From: Rhodanobacteraceae bacterium
Lineage (GTDB): Bacteria; Pseudomonadota; Gammaproteobacteria; Xanthomonadales; Rhodanobacteraceae
Direction of reading: 5' to 3'
NCBI GenBank assembly: GCA_016790075.1
Contig: JAEUPP010000066.1
Span: 1-64,000, forward strand
Length of the DNA: 64,000 nucleotides
Each line of letters opens with the position of its first letter. Position 1 is the first letter of the stretch. Below the pieces are notes generated by a model that made no database searches, was not told the DNA's origin, and was given only the letters and a program-made list of their open reading frames with translations. A program made the position numbers and the translations under genes. Positions 48,253 to 57,392 of the stretch are shown here, in pieces.

Positions 48253-49527
48253 ATGCACAGTGAACAACATCCGCACGTGGTCATCGTCGGCGGAGGATTC
48301 GGGGGGTTGTGGGCCGCCCGCGCCCTTGCGCGCAGCCCGGTCCGGGTAACGCTGATCGATCGTGTCAATCATCACCTGTTCCAGCCACTGCTGTACCAGG
48401 TCGCAACAGCCGGGCTGTCCATGCCAGACATCGCAGCGCCGCTGCGCCATATCCTGCGGCGCCAGAACAACGCGACCGTGCTGCTCGGCGAGGTCACCAC
48501 AATCGATCGCAACAGCCGCCGCCTGCACTGCACCAATGGCAACGAACTCAGCTACGACTATCTCATCGTCGCCAGTGGTGCGCGGCACGCGTATTTCGGC
48601 CATGACGATTGGGCTGCCCATGCCCCAGGACTGAAGACGCTGGACGATGCACTGTTAATCAGGCGCCGCGTGCTCACTGCATTCGAGCGTGCAGAGGCCG
48701 AAACCGACCCTGAGCGCCGCGCGGCCTGGCTCAACTTTGCCGTGATCGGCGCCGGCCCCACCGGCGTCGAACTGGCCGGCACACTGGCGGAAATTGCGCG
48801 CCATACCCTGCGCCGGGAATTTCGCCGTGCTGATCCCGCGGCGGCTCGCGTACTGCTCGTCGAAGCCGGGCCGCGCGTATTGCCGGCGCTCCCGGAATCG
48901 CTATCGGCAAAGGCAGCGGCTCAGTTGCAGCACCTCGGCGTCGAAGTGCATACGGGTCGCGCCGTCAGTGCTGTCGACTCCAGCGGTATCACCCTCGGCG
49001 AGGAACACATCGCGGCACGCACTGTATTGTGGGCTGCCGGTGTTGCTGCTTCTCCGCTGGGTCGCTGTCTGGACGTACCGCTTGACAAGGCGGGCCGCGT
49101 CGCCGTCGAGGACGACCTCAGCGTACCGGGGCATCCGGAAATCTTTGTTGTCGGTGATCTGGCAAGCCGGATGCAGGACGGCAAACCCGTGCCCGGCGTA
49201 GCACCCGCAGCCAAGCAGATGGGCACTCACGCCGCCAAAGTCATACGCGCGCGCCTCGCCGGCGCCACGACGAAGCCATTTCGCTACGTCGACGTCGGCT
49301 CACTCGCGACCATAGGCCGCATGGCCGCCGTCGCCGACCTGGGCCGGGTGCGGCTATCGGGCATGATCGCGTGGTGGTTCTGGCTGCTGATCCATATCCT
49401 GTTCCTGATCGGATTCCGCAGCCGACTGATCGTGCTGATCAACTGGAGCTGGTCCTACTGGACCTATCAGCGCCACGCCCGGATCATCGTCGGTACAACA
49501 CGCGACGACGCAGAGCCGGCGAGTTAG
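48253..49527 (+). CDS. ndh: Type II NADH:quinone oxidoreductase (NDH-2)
   Basis: 424 residues. Two Rossmann motifs: VVIVGGGFGGLWAARAL for FAD and FAVIGAGPTGVELAGTL for NADH. VNHHLFQPLLYQVATAGLS is the NDH-2 signature, AKQMGTHAA the quinone-site region, and the C-terminal amphipathic helix (IAWWFWLLIHILFLIGFRSRL) anchors the protein to the inner membrane. It oxidises NADH without pumping protons. It starts 21 bases after the priA stop and ends at a strong terminator. Co-transcription with priA is likely. Confidence 0.95.
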   Translation: MHSEQHPHVVIVGGGFGGLWAARALARSPVRVTLIDRVNHHLFQPLLYQVATAGLSMPDIAAPLRHILRRQNNATVLLGEVTTIDRNSRRLHCTNGNELSYDYLIVASGARHAYFGHDDWAAHAPGLKTLDDALLIRRRVLTAFERAEAETDPERRAAWLNFAVIGAGPTGVELAGTLAEIARHTLRREFRRADPAAARVLLVEAGPRVLPALPESLSAKAAAQLQHLGVEVHTGRAVSAVDSSGITLGEEHIAARTVLWAAGVAASPLGRCLDVPLDKAGRVAVEDDLSVPGHPEIFVVGDLASRMQDGKPVPGVAPAAKQMGTHAAKVIRARLAGATTKPFRYVDVGSLATIGRMAAVADLGRVRLSGMIAWWFWLLIHILFLIGFRSRLIVLINWSWSYWTYQRHARIIVGTTRDDAEPAS

Positions 49528-49547
49528 ATCGATTACCACCACAAACG

Positions 49548-49576
49548 ACGACGGCCCCATCAGGGGCCGTCGTTTG
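49548..49576. terminator. Bidirectional rho-independent terminator between ndh and rpoH
   Basis: An 11-bp stem (ACGACGGCCCC, 49548-49558, with 49563-49573) and a 4-base ATCA loop are followed by TTT on the plus strand. It lies between convergent stops at 49527 (ndh) and 49595 (rpoH) and can serve both genes. Confidence 0.8.
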
Positions 49577-49594
49577 GCACACACCGACGTGTAG

Positions 49595-50461
49595 TCAGGC
49601 GACAAACAGTGCGCGCATCTTCTTCATGGCATTGGCTTCGATCTGACGAATGCGTTCTGCAGATACGTTGTATTCGTCAGCCAGCTCCTGCAACGTCGCC
49701 TTCTCCCCATCCTTGAGCCAGCGGCGCGTGATGATGTCGCGTGAACGCTGGTCGAGACGGGCCATGCCCTCACGCAGTGACTCAAGCTGGCTTTCCTCCT
49801 GATCGTCGTTGGCCAGCGATTCGTAAGGGTCAGCACGATGATCGACGAGGTAGGCAACCGGTGCCGGCGGCGCTTCGTCGTCGTTGTCGGCCGGTGCGTC
49901 AAACCCGACGTCACGGCCCGACAAGCGCGACTCCATCTCCAGGACGGTTGCAACCGGCACGCCCAACTCCTTGGCGACGGTTTGCGCCTCGTCATGGCTG
50001 AGCCAACCAAGACGCTTCTTAGACTTGCGCAGATTGAAAAACAGCTTGCGCTGCGCCTTGGTCGTAGCAACCTTGACGATGCGCCAGTTACGCAGAATGA
50101 ACTCATGCATCTCGGCACGAATCCAGTGCACCGCGAAGGAAACCAAACGCACGCCGAGACTCGGATCGAAGCGCTTGACTGCCTTCATCAGGCCGATATT
50201 GCCTTCCTGCACCAGGTCGCCTAGCGGCAGACCATAGCCCTGATAGCCGCGCGCGACATGAACCACGAAACGCAGGTGAGACAAGACCAGGCGCTTGGCC
50301 GCATCCAGATCATCGTCGCGGCGCAGGCGCTCGGCCAACTGCTGTTCTTCGTCCTGGGTCAGCATCGGTACGCGATGCGTGGCACTGATGTAAGCCTCGA
50401 GGCTGCCCAATGCACTAGGAATCGGCAGGTTGTTGCTGACTAGGGCAAGCGCTTCGGTCAT
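49595..50461 (-). CDS. rpoH: Heat-shock sigma factor sigma-32 (RpoH)
   Basis: 288 residues from the ATG at 50461 ([11 protein letters not shown]); GGAGG lies ten bases upstream. Region 2 is [38 protein letters not shown] with the RpoH-specific box [21 protein letters not shown] next to it (shortened motif [10 protein letters not shown]). Region 4 ends [25 protein letters not shown]. It directs polymerase to chaperone and protease promoters during heat shock. The leader carries a perfect CIRCE element at 50493-50519, which implies repression by HrcA, an unusual cross-connection. A sigma-70-like promoter is placed just upstream of it. Confidence 0.96.
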   Translation of the reverse strand: MTEALALVSNNLPIPSALGSLEAYISATHRVPMLTQDEEQQLAERLRRDDDLDAAKRLVLSHLRFVVHVARGYQGYGLPLGDLVQEGNIGLMKAVKRFDPSLGVRLVSFAVHWIRAEMHEFILRNWRIVKVATTKAQRKLFFNLRKSKKRLGWLSHDEAQTVAKELGVPVATVLEMESRLSGRDVGFDAPADNDDEAPPAPVAYLVDHRADPYESLANDDQEESQLESLREGMARLDQRSRDIITRRWLKDGEKATLQELADEYNVSAERIRQIEANAMKKMRALFVA

Positions 50462-50492
50462 AGCCTGAAACCTCCAAATACTGAACAACAGG

Positions 50493-50519
50493 TTAGCACT
50501 CGCTTGTATGGAGTGCTAA
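50493..50519. promoter_or_regulatory. Perfect CIRCE operator (HrcA binding site) in the rpoH leader
   Basis: TTAGCACTC-N9-GAGTGCTAA matches the CIRCE consensus without a mismatch (arms 50493-50501 and 50511-50519, spacer gcttgtatg). It lies 32 bases upstream of the rpoH start codon and downstream of the predicted promoter, the usual CIRCE place in a leader. Confidence 0.95.
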
Positions 50520-50565
50520 GAACTGCGGGAGTTCCCGAGCTGGGAATTCCGCACGAACGGCCATT

Positions 50566-50596
50566 AGTGTACCACTTGGTACAGGAAACAGGTCAA
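50566..50596 (-). promoter_or_regulatory. Likely sigma-70 promoter of rpoH
   Basis: On the minus strand TTGACC (50591-50596) and TACACT (50566-50571) are separated by 19 bases. The -10 is preceded by TGG (TGGTACACT), an extended -10 arrangement that compensates for the long spacing. Transcription would start near 50559, about 40 bases before the CIRCE element. A perfect palindrome, GTACCA-CT-TGGTAC, overlaps the -10 region. Confidence 0.5.
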
Positions 50597-50686
50597 CCCT
50601 CCGTAAAAGTCATAAGCGGTCTGCGCACACCCCCAGCGTCCCGCTCAAGCGCTTGATTAAAAAGAGCTGGAAGTCACGGACTTTAA

Positions 50687-52762
50687 CTACGCCGTCGAGC
50701 CGGCGGCGCCACACCGCTGATTCGACTCACCGCCCAGCAATCCGCGCAGCAGCAAGATCAGCGCCGAGAGCGGTTGCACGAAAGCATCACTGCCGTCACA
50801 CCAGATTGCCGCAACCTGCCGCATCAGCGCCGCCGCCCGCACCAACCCTGAGCACTCCAGCGCGTCAGCCTGGGCCGCCAGGCGCGCATAGGCGGAGGCA
50901 GGCTGGTGACGCAGCCCCTGCCGCGCCAAGGAAGTGAGGTTTTCGACTACGGTTTCAAGCAGGCGGACCAAACCGTCGACCTCCGCATCACCGGCCCACA
51001 CTGGCAACGCCTGCGCCGTTACGGTACCGGCCTGCAGAACAACAGCGCGGCGCGCCGTGAGCAGGGCGAGTGGTACCAGCCGCAAGCTACCCGCGTGCAT
51101 TCCGGCCAAGCCGGCCACATAACGCGGTGGGTCAGCGATGTCGGCCAGGGCTGCCGCGAGCACATCCACCGCGCCCGCCGCGGCTGTATCCTGCGCGAGC
51201 ACAAGCTCGATCCAGTCATCATCAGCGCAGCCATCGACGTCGACAGCATCATTGCTGCAGCGCAGGTGCGCGCGCAGGGTTGAAGCCGCCGCGTCCCAGC
51301 CCCAGGCTCCCAGCTCAGCAACCGGCAGTACATGCACATGGCTTATGGCCTGCCGGGGCTGTACGAAATCCGGTACCGCCTCGCCCAGGTACTGCCGGAG
51401 TGCCCCCGCATTGGGCATGCGCAGCGGGGTAGTCAGTCCATCCCAGGAATTCGGGGACAGCGGCAATACGCTGGTCTGGCGAGCGAGTGCGGAAATGTCG
51501 ATGAGCCCGTTAGCCCGCCGTTTCGCACCGCGTGTGACGACCTGAGCCGACGCAAGCTGGCGCAGCGACTGTCCGGCAACACGCCGCTGCAGCAGAGATG
51601 ACCCAGGCTGTCCGCTCTCGCGAGGCCAGCTCCGCTCAAGCACGGTGACGGCAAGCGTATCGGGGTCAGCGAACAGCACACGCGCGCCGTCGGTGCTGTC
51701 GTCACTCCAGCATTGCAGCCCGAGTGAAACCAGTTTGAGATGATCGAGCGCCACTTCGCCACGTATGCCGATACCGAGTATTCGTGCTGCCGGCAATCGC
51801 GGCTTGTCCACCGCCGCGGCCGCTGCTGCGGCCGCAAGCCGCGCGGCGAACTCCGCCAGCACATCCAATAATCGCCGGGGATCGAAGCGACTCGATCGCG
51901 CCGCTTGCGCCAGCAATAGGGTGCGCAGCTCGTCCAGGCCGTCAACTGACCAGTTCCAGCCAAGTTGCACGAAAAGCTCGCGCAGCGCGACGTAGTCCGC
52001 ATCCAGCGGCATCCATTCCTGGCTGCTACCGTCCAGCCAGACTCGCCTCAGGAAACGCCATGCTGCTGCGTGCGCCGCATTCATCGCCGCGTCGAAACCC
52101 GCAGCCACAACGGCAGCGTTGTGCGGCAGTAGCTCGACAACGCTATCGCATTCGCTCTGCGCCTGACGGAACGCCCAGACAGCAATAGCTACATGTTCAC
52201 AATTTCCACCGAGCTCACAATCGCAGCGTGCATGCGCAAGACTGCTGCGTGAAAAGAAGCGCACGCTGCAGAGCGGCAGATGGGCAGTGGGCGTCGGTGC
52301 CGCCGCTCGCCAGGTGGTCAACCGCACGACTGGCCTGCCCGCAGCGAGCCGCCGCGCCTGCGCTAGCGCCGCGGGGGGCAGCACGCTGGCCAGCACCTCG
52401 TCGCCGAATTCTGCCGGGCTCCACCCCTCCCCGACTTCGACTGCCGCTACGCCGCTGCCAAAAGCCGATTCCAGGGGCTGGTTGCGCGCCCATTCCTGAT
52501 AGGCCAACACCAATGTCACGCGGTGCCGGCACAGTCCGGCGGCAGGACAGGTGCAGCGCGCCTCGCGCAGCGACCTGCCAGGTGCGAGGCTGGCCTGCTG
52601 GCCATCGGCGTAAGTCGCCTGCACGGTTGAATCGGCAAGCACCTCGATCTGCGGCCGGCGACCTTCCGCAATGTCCTTCTGTGCGCGCTTGACGAAGCCA
52701 GGATTCGACAATGCCATCAGGGCGTCGGGGCCAAGCTCGACGAGATCCGCACGCAGGCTCAT
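50687..52762 (-). CDS. yehQ: SWIM zinc-finger protein (YehQ-like)
   Basis: 691 residues. Two SWIM-type metal motifs (CxC...CxH): REARCTCPAAGLCRHRVTLVLA near residue 70-85 (shortened CTCPAAGLCRH) and ARCDCELGGNCEHVAIAV around residue 180-195. The remainder is mostly Ala/Leu-rich and likely all folded helices and strands without a domain I can name. It overlaps the VWA gene upstream by four bases (ATGA) and is the last gene of the operon. E. coli YehQ has the same kind of finger and the same place after the VWA gene. SWIM domains bind DNA or proteins in other families. The target is unknown. Confidence 0.82.
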   Translation of the reverse strand: MSLRADLVELGPDALMALSNPGFVKRAQKDIAEGRRPQIEVLADSTVQATYADGQQASLAPGRSLREARCTCPAAGLCRHRVTLVLAYQEWARNQPLESAFGSGVAAVEVGEGWSPAEFGDEVLASVLPPAALAQARRLAAGRPVVRLTTWRAAAPTPTAHLPLCSVRFFSRSSLAHARCDCELGGNCEHVAIAVWAFRQAQSECDSVVELLPHNAAVVAAGFDAAMNAAHAAAWRFLRRVWLDGSSQEWMPLDADYVALRELFVQLGWNWSVDGLDELRTLLLAQAARSSRFDPRRLLDVLAEFAARLAAAAAAAAVDKPRLPAARILGIGIRGEVALDHLKLVSLGLQCWSDDSTDGARVLFADPDTLAVTVLERSWPRESGQPGSSLLQRRVAGQSLRQLASAQVVTRGAKRRANGLIDISALARQTSVLPLSPNSWDGLTTPLRMPNAGALRQYLGEAVPDFVQPRQAISHVHVLPVAELGAWGWDAAASTLRAHLRCSNDAVDVDGCADDDWIELVLAQDTAAAGAVDVLAAALADIADPPRYVAGLAGMHAGSLRLVPLALLTARRAVVLQAGTVTAQALPVWAGDAEVDGLVRLLETVVENLTSLARQGLRHQPASAYARLAAQADALECSGLVRAAALMRQVAAIWCDGSDAFVQPLSALILLLRGLLGGESNQRCGAAGSTA

Positions 52763-53883
52763 CCCCGCACCTGCTCGGCGATCCAGCCGGCCAGCTCGCC
52801 CGGCGTCATCGCGCCTATCTGTGCACCGACCTTGACCAGGCGCGCGGCGGTTTCGCGGTCATAGCTTGGCTGCGCTTGCGCGTCGAGTGCCGCCAGCCCC
52901 AGTACGCGGCAACCCGACTGGACCAGGGCCTGCGCGCGCCGCACCAGCTCACCGGCGTCGCCGCCCTCGTAGAAATCGCTGACCAGCACAATCAGGGTCC
53001 GTGCCGGATTCGCGACACAGCTTTGGGCATACGCCAGCGCTTGCGCGATATCGGTGCCGCCACCGAGTTGTACCTTCATCAGCAATTCGACCGGATCGGA
53101 CACATCCTCGGTGAGGTCAACGATGGACGTGTCAAATGCCACCAGCCGCGTGTGCATGCCGGGCAGGTTCCACAGGCAGGCGGCCATCACGGCGGAATGA
53201 ATCACCGAGTCGACCATGGACCCGCTTTGATCGATCAGCAATATCAGATCCCAGCGTTGCACCTGCCGGCGTGAGCGGCTGACGAAATACAGCCGGTCGA
53301 AAAACAGCCGTCGCCGCCGGCTATCCCAGCGTGCGAGATTGCTGCGCACGGTACGCGCGAAGTCAAAATTCCGTGCCATCTTCAGCGCCGAACGGCGGCG
53401 GCGGTCGCGCGGTCCAGCGAAAGCTTGCCGCACCTCATTCGCGAGTTTTTCCAGGAGCTGGCGCACGACCTCCGCAACCAGGCGCCGCGCCGCGGCGAGC
53501 ACCGCGGGGTTCATCAGGTGCTTGGTCTGCAGCACCGCACGCAACAGGCTCGGCGACGGCACGATACGTTCCAGCACGTCGAGGTTGGTCACGACTTCGG
53601 TAATGCCGTAACGCTCTACCGCGTCCCGCTCCAACCGCTCGATGACTTCCTGCGGAAACAGCTGGTGCACCGCGTTGATCCAGTCCGGCACCGTCAGCTG
53701 CGAGGCTTCGAGGCCGCCGCTGCGTTCACCGCGTAGCGCCCGTTCGGGATCGCGCCCATACAACCAGTCCAGCGCAGCATCCGCGGCAAGCGCCGCACCA
53801 TCCAGGCTGCCGAGTGCGTTCTGCGAGGCCTCGCCCAGCAGCAGGCGCCAGCGCTGCAGCGCGTCGGGAATCGCGAAACTCAT
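52759..53883 (-). CDS. yehP: VWA (CoxE-like) domain protein (YehP-like)
   Basis: 374 residues. The C-terminal half is a von Willebrand A domain with the MIDAS motif LILLIDQSGSMVDSVIH (DxSxS), then LVAFDTSIVDLTEDV and VLVSDFYEGGDAGELV. The N-terminal half is helical with a basic segment (GPRDRRRRSALKMARNF). VWA proteins of this type pair with MoxR AAA ATPases and together remodel protein complexes or insert metal. It overlaps the DUF5682 gene by four bases on one side and the SWIM gene by four on the other, so synthesis is tightly coupled. The E. coli counterpart is YehP (378 residues). Confidence 0.87.
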   Translation of the reverse strand: MSFAIPDALQRWRLLLGEASQNALGSLDGAALAADAALDWLYGRDPERALRGERSGGLEASQLTVPDWINAVHQLFPQEVIERLERDAVERYGITEVVTNLDVLERIVPSPSLLRAVLQTKHLMNPAVLAAARRLVAEVVRQLLEKLANEVRQAFAGPRDRRRRSALKMARNFDFARTVRSNLARWDSRRRRLFFDRLYFVSRSRRQVQRWDLILLIDQSGSMVDSVIHSAVMAACLWNLPGMHTRLVAFDTSIVDLTEDVSDPVELLMKVQLGGGTDIAQALAYAQSCVANPARTLIVLVSDFYEGGDAGELVRRAQALVQSGCRVLGLAALDAQAQPSYDRETAARLVKVGAQIGAMTPGELAGWIAEQVRG

Positions 53884-56255
53884 GCCGTTTCCTCCTGCGC
53901 AGCCGGCAATACGCCCCAGCGCTGCAGCTCGGCCCAGAGTTCGCGCTCGCGGCGGGCCGCCAGCGCGATCAACTGCGGCGGCACGTCCTGCGGCAGCGCT
54001 GCAGTCAAGCGGCTCTGCGGCAAGTGCACAGCCTCATGCAGCCGCAATACGGCGCGGGCGAGCTGCCCGCGTTCGCGCGCCGGCAGCCAGGCGAGCGCAG
54101 CGCGCAGGGCCGGCAGTGCGTGTATGAAGTCATCGTCGTCGAGCGCGACGACAAGTGCGTCGACACCGCGCACGAAGGCGGGGTCCTCTGCAATCTGCTC
54201 GCGTGCCAGCGCGAGCAGCCCGGACAAGGCATCCCCTAACGCGTCGGCTGCCAGCGTACCCAGCAGCGCCATGGCTGCCGAGGTGTCAACCGCCGCGGAT
54301 GTGGCGCCAGCAAGCTGAGGCAAGCTGATCAGCGCACCTAGCGCGGCGCCGCGGCTCAATGCCGCAGCCGTCACGTCCTGCGCCTTGCGCGCCAGCACCG
54401 CGAGTGCACGCGCCACTTCGATTTCCAGTCCGGCATGTCCTTCCTGCTGATCAGCAACATGCCCGCGCAGCAGGTCCCGCAACGCTGCCACGGCACGAAG
54501 ATGCGGGTAGACCTCTGCTGCCGCAATCGCTGCGGTTGGCTCAAACAACCACAGTGCGCGGTCACACGCAGCGCCAATCACGACCGCCAGCAAGGGTGCG
54601 CCGGCTACGGCAACCGCTGCGCCATGCCGGTACAACGGATACAGCACGGCCAGAGCCTGGCCGACATCTTCAAAGCGCGGCGCCGCGGCGATCGCGCTGC
54701 GCAGATCGGCGAGCAGCGCATCGCTGACCGCGGCCAGCCCAGCCAGCGCTGCCTCATTAAGGCCCTGCGCCAATGCAGTGATATCGCTGCGCGCGTCGCG
54801 CAGCTTTGCTTCAAGCATTGCGCGCGCCGCATCAGCCAGGGTCGCCCCGTAGGCACCGGCCTCGATCAGTGCCGCCGCCTGTTCGACAGGACGGGCCAGG
54901 CGCCAGCGTTCGCGGCGCTCGCCGGCCAGGGCCAGCGTCGGGCCCTGCAGGCGTTCTATGCCCGGAATGCCCAGCAGACGCAGCCTGTGCAGTACGCGGC
55001 TTTCACACCGTCCCTGCGCTCCCAGCAGATCAATGTCGCGCTCGCCATCCAGCGTGATCCCGGCAGCAGCCAGTTCGTGTTCGACCGAGGCAACCAGCGG
55101 AGGCTGTGGTGTGTCAGGCGCCAGCCGGCCGCGCTGATCACCGGCAAGCACGTCCATGACTTCCACCAGCAACGGTGCAGTACCCGCGCGAATCGTGCCG
55201 CGATAGGTCCAGGGCAGCGCGGCATCCTGAGCTTCCTTCAGCAGGCAGGCAGCCACTGCGTCTAGCCAGTCCGCACGCAGCGGCTCGGCATGCCCGCGCA
55301 GCGCAGCGAGCCCCCGTGCATGGGTATGTACCGCGATCAGATCGGCCGTCGACGCGGCCAGACCACGCCGGCGCAGACGCCCGGCTATCTCGCGTAGCAG
55401 ACGCAGGCCCGCCGCATCGCAGCCCTCTTCCCATAGCCACTGGTAATACAGCGGCGAGGACATGCCCGAGGCATAGCCCAGAAACGCGTCGAGCCGGCGA
55501 AAGCTATAGGGGACGAGGAACGAGCCGTGGCGCGATGCCAGGCTGTCACCCGGCGGCGCGGGCGATATGGGTTCGGCCTCACCAACACGCTCCTCACGCC
55601 AGAGCCGCGCCAGCGCAGGGGCGTGGTAGCCGCCACACACCACCAGCACCTCGCCATCGTCGCGTGCCATAGCCCAGGCGATCCATTGCGCCATCTGCGT
55701 TTCGCGCGCCGCGTTGCCGGCCGAGCCAGGGTCGTCGCCACGCAACTGCTCAAAATGTGTCCGCAGATGCTCAGCGAGTGCATCGGTCTCGCCATCCTGC
55801 TCGAACAGGTGATCCCAAAGCGCATCGCGCCCATCGATCGCCAGTCGCTCGGCAAGCGCCGCCTCGTAGGCTTGCGCCCGCGCCTCATGAACCGCATCAG
55901 GCGCATCGGCGTAGCGGTTGGGCAAATCCGTCATCGCATCGTGCCAGGCTGGCAAATCGATGAAACGCACGATGGCCCCCTGCACCCGCCCCAGTACCAG
56001 CGCCTGCCATTCCGGCGAATGCTCCGCAAACGGCGTCCAAGAACCGCGCTGCACCCCGTCGCCCGACAAGTAGCTGTAGATGGCGACAGGCAATTGATGG
56101 CCCAGAGACAGCTCGTCCAGCCGCGGATTGAAATCGGCCGGCCCTTCAATGAGCACATAGCGCGGCTGCAGCGCGCGGACCCGTGCCGCGACGAGCCGCG
56201 CACAGGCCGGGCTGTGATGGCGCACGCCGACGATACAAGGCGCGCGCCGACTCAT
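53880..56255 (-). CDS. yehM: DUF5682 family protein (YehM-like)
   Basis: 791 residues. It opens CIVGVRHHSPACARLVAARV and LIEGPADFNPRLDEL, the signature of DUF5682. A VVCGGYHAPALARLW motif follows at about residue 210. The order HH, then EGP, then GGYHA recalls the ChaN/EreA/TraB-like hydrolase fold, though this is an inference. The C-terminal two thirds are helical, with no TM segments. It overlaps the ATPase gene by four bases and the VWA gene by four. E. coli YehM (about 760 residues) occupies the same place. Probably the client-recognition or enzymatic component of the module. Confidence 0.82.
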   Translation of the reverse strand: MSRRAPCIVGVRHHSPACARLVAARVRALQPRYVLIEGPADFNPRLDELSLGHQLPVAIYSYLSGDGVQRGSWTPFAEHSPEWQALVLGRVQGAIVRFIDLPAWHDAMTDLPNRYADAPDAVHEARAQAYEAALAERLAIDGRDALWDHLFEQDGETDALAEHLRTHFEQLRGDDPGSAGNAARETQMAQWIAWAMARDDGEVLVVCGGYHAPALARLWREERVGEAEPISPAPPGDSLASRHGSFLVPYSFRRLDAFLGYASGMSSPLYYQWLWEEGCDAAGLRLLREIAGRLRRRGLAASTADLIAVHTHARGLAALRGHAEPLRADWLDAVAACLLKEAQDAALPWTYRGTIRAGTAPLLVEVMDVLAGDQRGRLAPDTPQPPLVASVEHELAAAGITLDGERDIDLLGAQGRCESRVLHRLRLLGIPGIERLQGPTLALAGERRERWRLARPVEQAAALIEAGAYGATLADAARAMLEAKLRDARSDITALAQGLNEAALAGLAAVSDALLADLRSAIAAAPRFEDVGQALAVLYPLYRHGAAVAVAGAPLLAVVIGAACDRALWLFEPTAAIAAAEVYPHLRAVAALRDLLRGHVADQQEGHAGLEIEVARALAVLARKAQDVTAAALSRGAALGALISLPQLAGATSAAVDTSAAMALLGTLAADALGDALSGLLALAREQIAEDPAFVRGVDALVVALDDDDFIHALPALRAALAWLPARERGQLARAVLRLHEAVHLPQSRLTAALPQDVPPQLIALAARRERELWAELQRWGVLPAAQEETA

Positions 56256-57364
56256 GGCAGGCGATGCCGGGCCTCGAAATACGCCCGCCAGTGCGCACCG
56301 GCCTTCTTCGCGACTTTCTGTTCGAAGTAGCGGCGCAACTTCGCACGGTCGTCGGCATCATCCTTGACCACGGTGCCGGCGATGCAGTCGACGAGATCGG
56401 CCGGACTGCCGCCCCGCTGTTCGAGAAACCAGGCACGCACACCGACCGCATGCGCGACGTTGACCGCCTCGGCTGTCGACATCACCGCATTGAGCCGGTC
56501 CATGCCGCCTTCGCGACGACCGCCCTCGCCGCTGGCGCGCAGCTCGCGAAACGTGGTCACCAGCAGTTCGAGCACGGGCTCGGGCACCGCCCTGGGTATG
56601 CCGCTGCGCGCCAGCAGCTCGGCCGAAGCCTGCTGCACCAGGGCCAATTCGCGCTCGTAGTCGAGAATAGGAAACACCGTCTCGAAATCGAAGCGGCGCT
56701 TGAGTGCCGCCGACATTTCGTTGACGCCACGATCGCGCGTGTTGGCGGTCGCGATGATATTGAACCCTTCGCGCGCATAGAGCATGGCGTGCTCTGACGC
56801 AAGTTCCGGCACGGCCATCACGCGATCGGACAGCATGCCGAGCAGGCAGTCCTGCACTTCCAGCGGCGCGCGCGTGATTTCCTCGAAACGCACGATACGG
56901 CCATCGCGCATGCCCTGGTATAGCGGCGCCGGTACCAGTGCACGCGGGCTAGGCCCCTCGTTGATGAGGAGCGCATAGTTCCACGAGTATTTGATCTGGT
57001 CTTCGGTAATCGAGGCGCCACCCTGTATCGTCAGCGTCGACATGCCGCTGACCGCGGTCGCCAACAGTTCCGACAGCAGCGACTTGGCCGTACCCGGTTC
57101 GCCCACGAGCATCAGGCCGCGGCCAGTCGCCAGCGTCACCAGCATGCGTTCGATCGCCGCCACCGGCGCGACGATCTTGCGCGAAACATCCAGCGCTGCA
57201 TCGCCGAGCACAAAGGCGCGCGCCGCCTTGAGGCTCAGCGCCCAGCCCGGCGGCCGCGGGTCCTGATCGGCAGCGCCCAGACGCTGGAGCTCATCGGCGT
57301 AGAGGATTTCCGCAGGTGGTCGCTGCAGCTTGGAGGCGGCGGGTTCAGGTTGTTTTTTGGCCAT
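56252..57364 (-). CDS. yehL: MoxR-family AAA+ ATPase (YehL-like)
   Basis: 370 residues. Walker A GEPGTAKSLL, Walker B region RFEEITRAPLEVQD (with EE in place of DE), sensor 1 IIATANTRDRGVNEMSAALKRRFDF, and the C-terminal lid with a sensor-2 region around GMDRLNAVMST. The N-terminal 60 residues form a specific extension. MoxR ATPases work with VWA proteins as chaperone-like machines that assemble or activate partner complexes. It overlaps the DUF5682 gene by four bases and starts 28 bases after the DUF4132 gene. It matches E. coli YehL in size, domain and position. Confidence 0.92.
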   Translation of the reverse strand: MAKKQPEPAASKLQRPPAEILYADELQRLGAADQDPRPPGWALSLKAARAFVLGDAALDVSRKIVAPVAAIERMLVTLATGRGLMLVGEPGTAKSLLSELLATAVSGMSTLTIQGGASITEDQIKYSWNYALLINEGPSPRALVPAPLYQGMRDGRIVRFEEITRAPLEVQDCLLGMLSDRVMAVPELASEHAMLYAREGFNIIATANTRDRGVNEMSAALKRRFDFETVFPILDYERELALVQQASAELLARSGIPRAVPEPVLELLVTTFRELRASGEGGRREGGMDRLNAVMSTAEAVNVAHAVGVRAWFLEQRGGSPADLVDCIAGTVVKDDADDRAKLRRYFEQKVAKKAGAHWRAYFEARHRLP

Positions 57365-57392
57365 GGCGGAAGATGGGGAAATTGAGTTGTAG

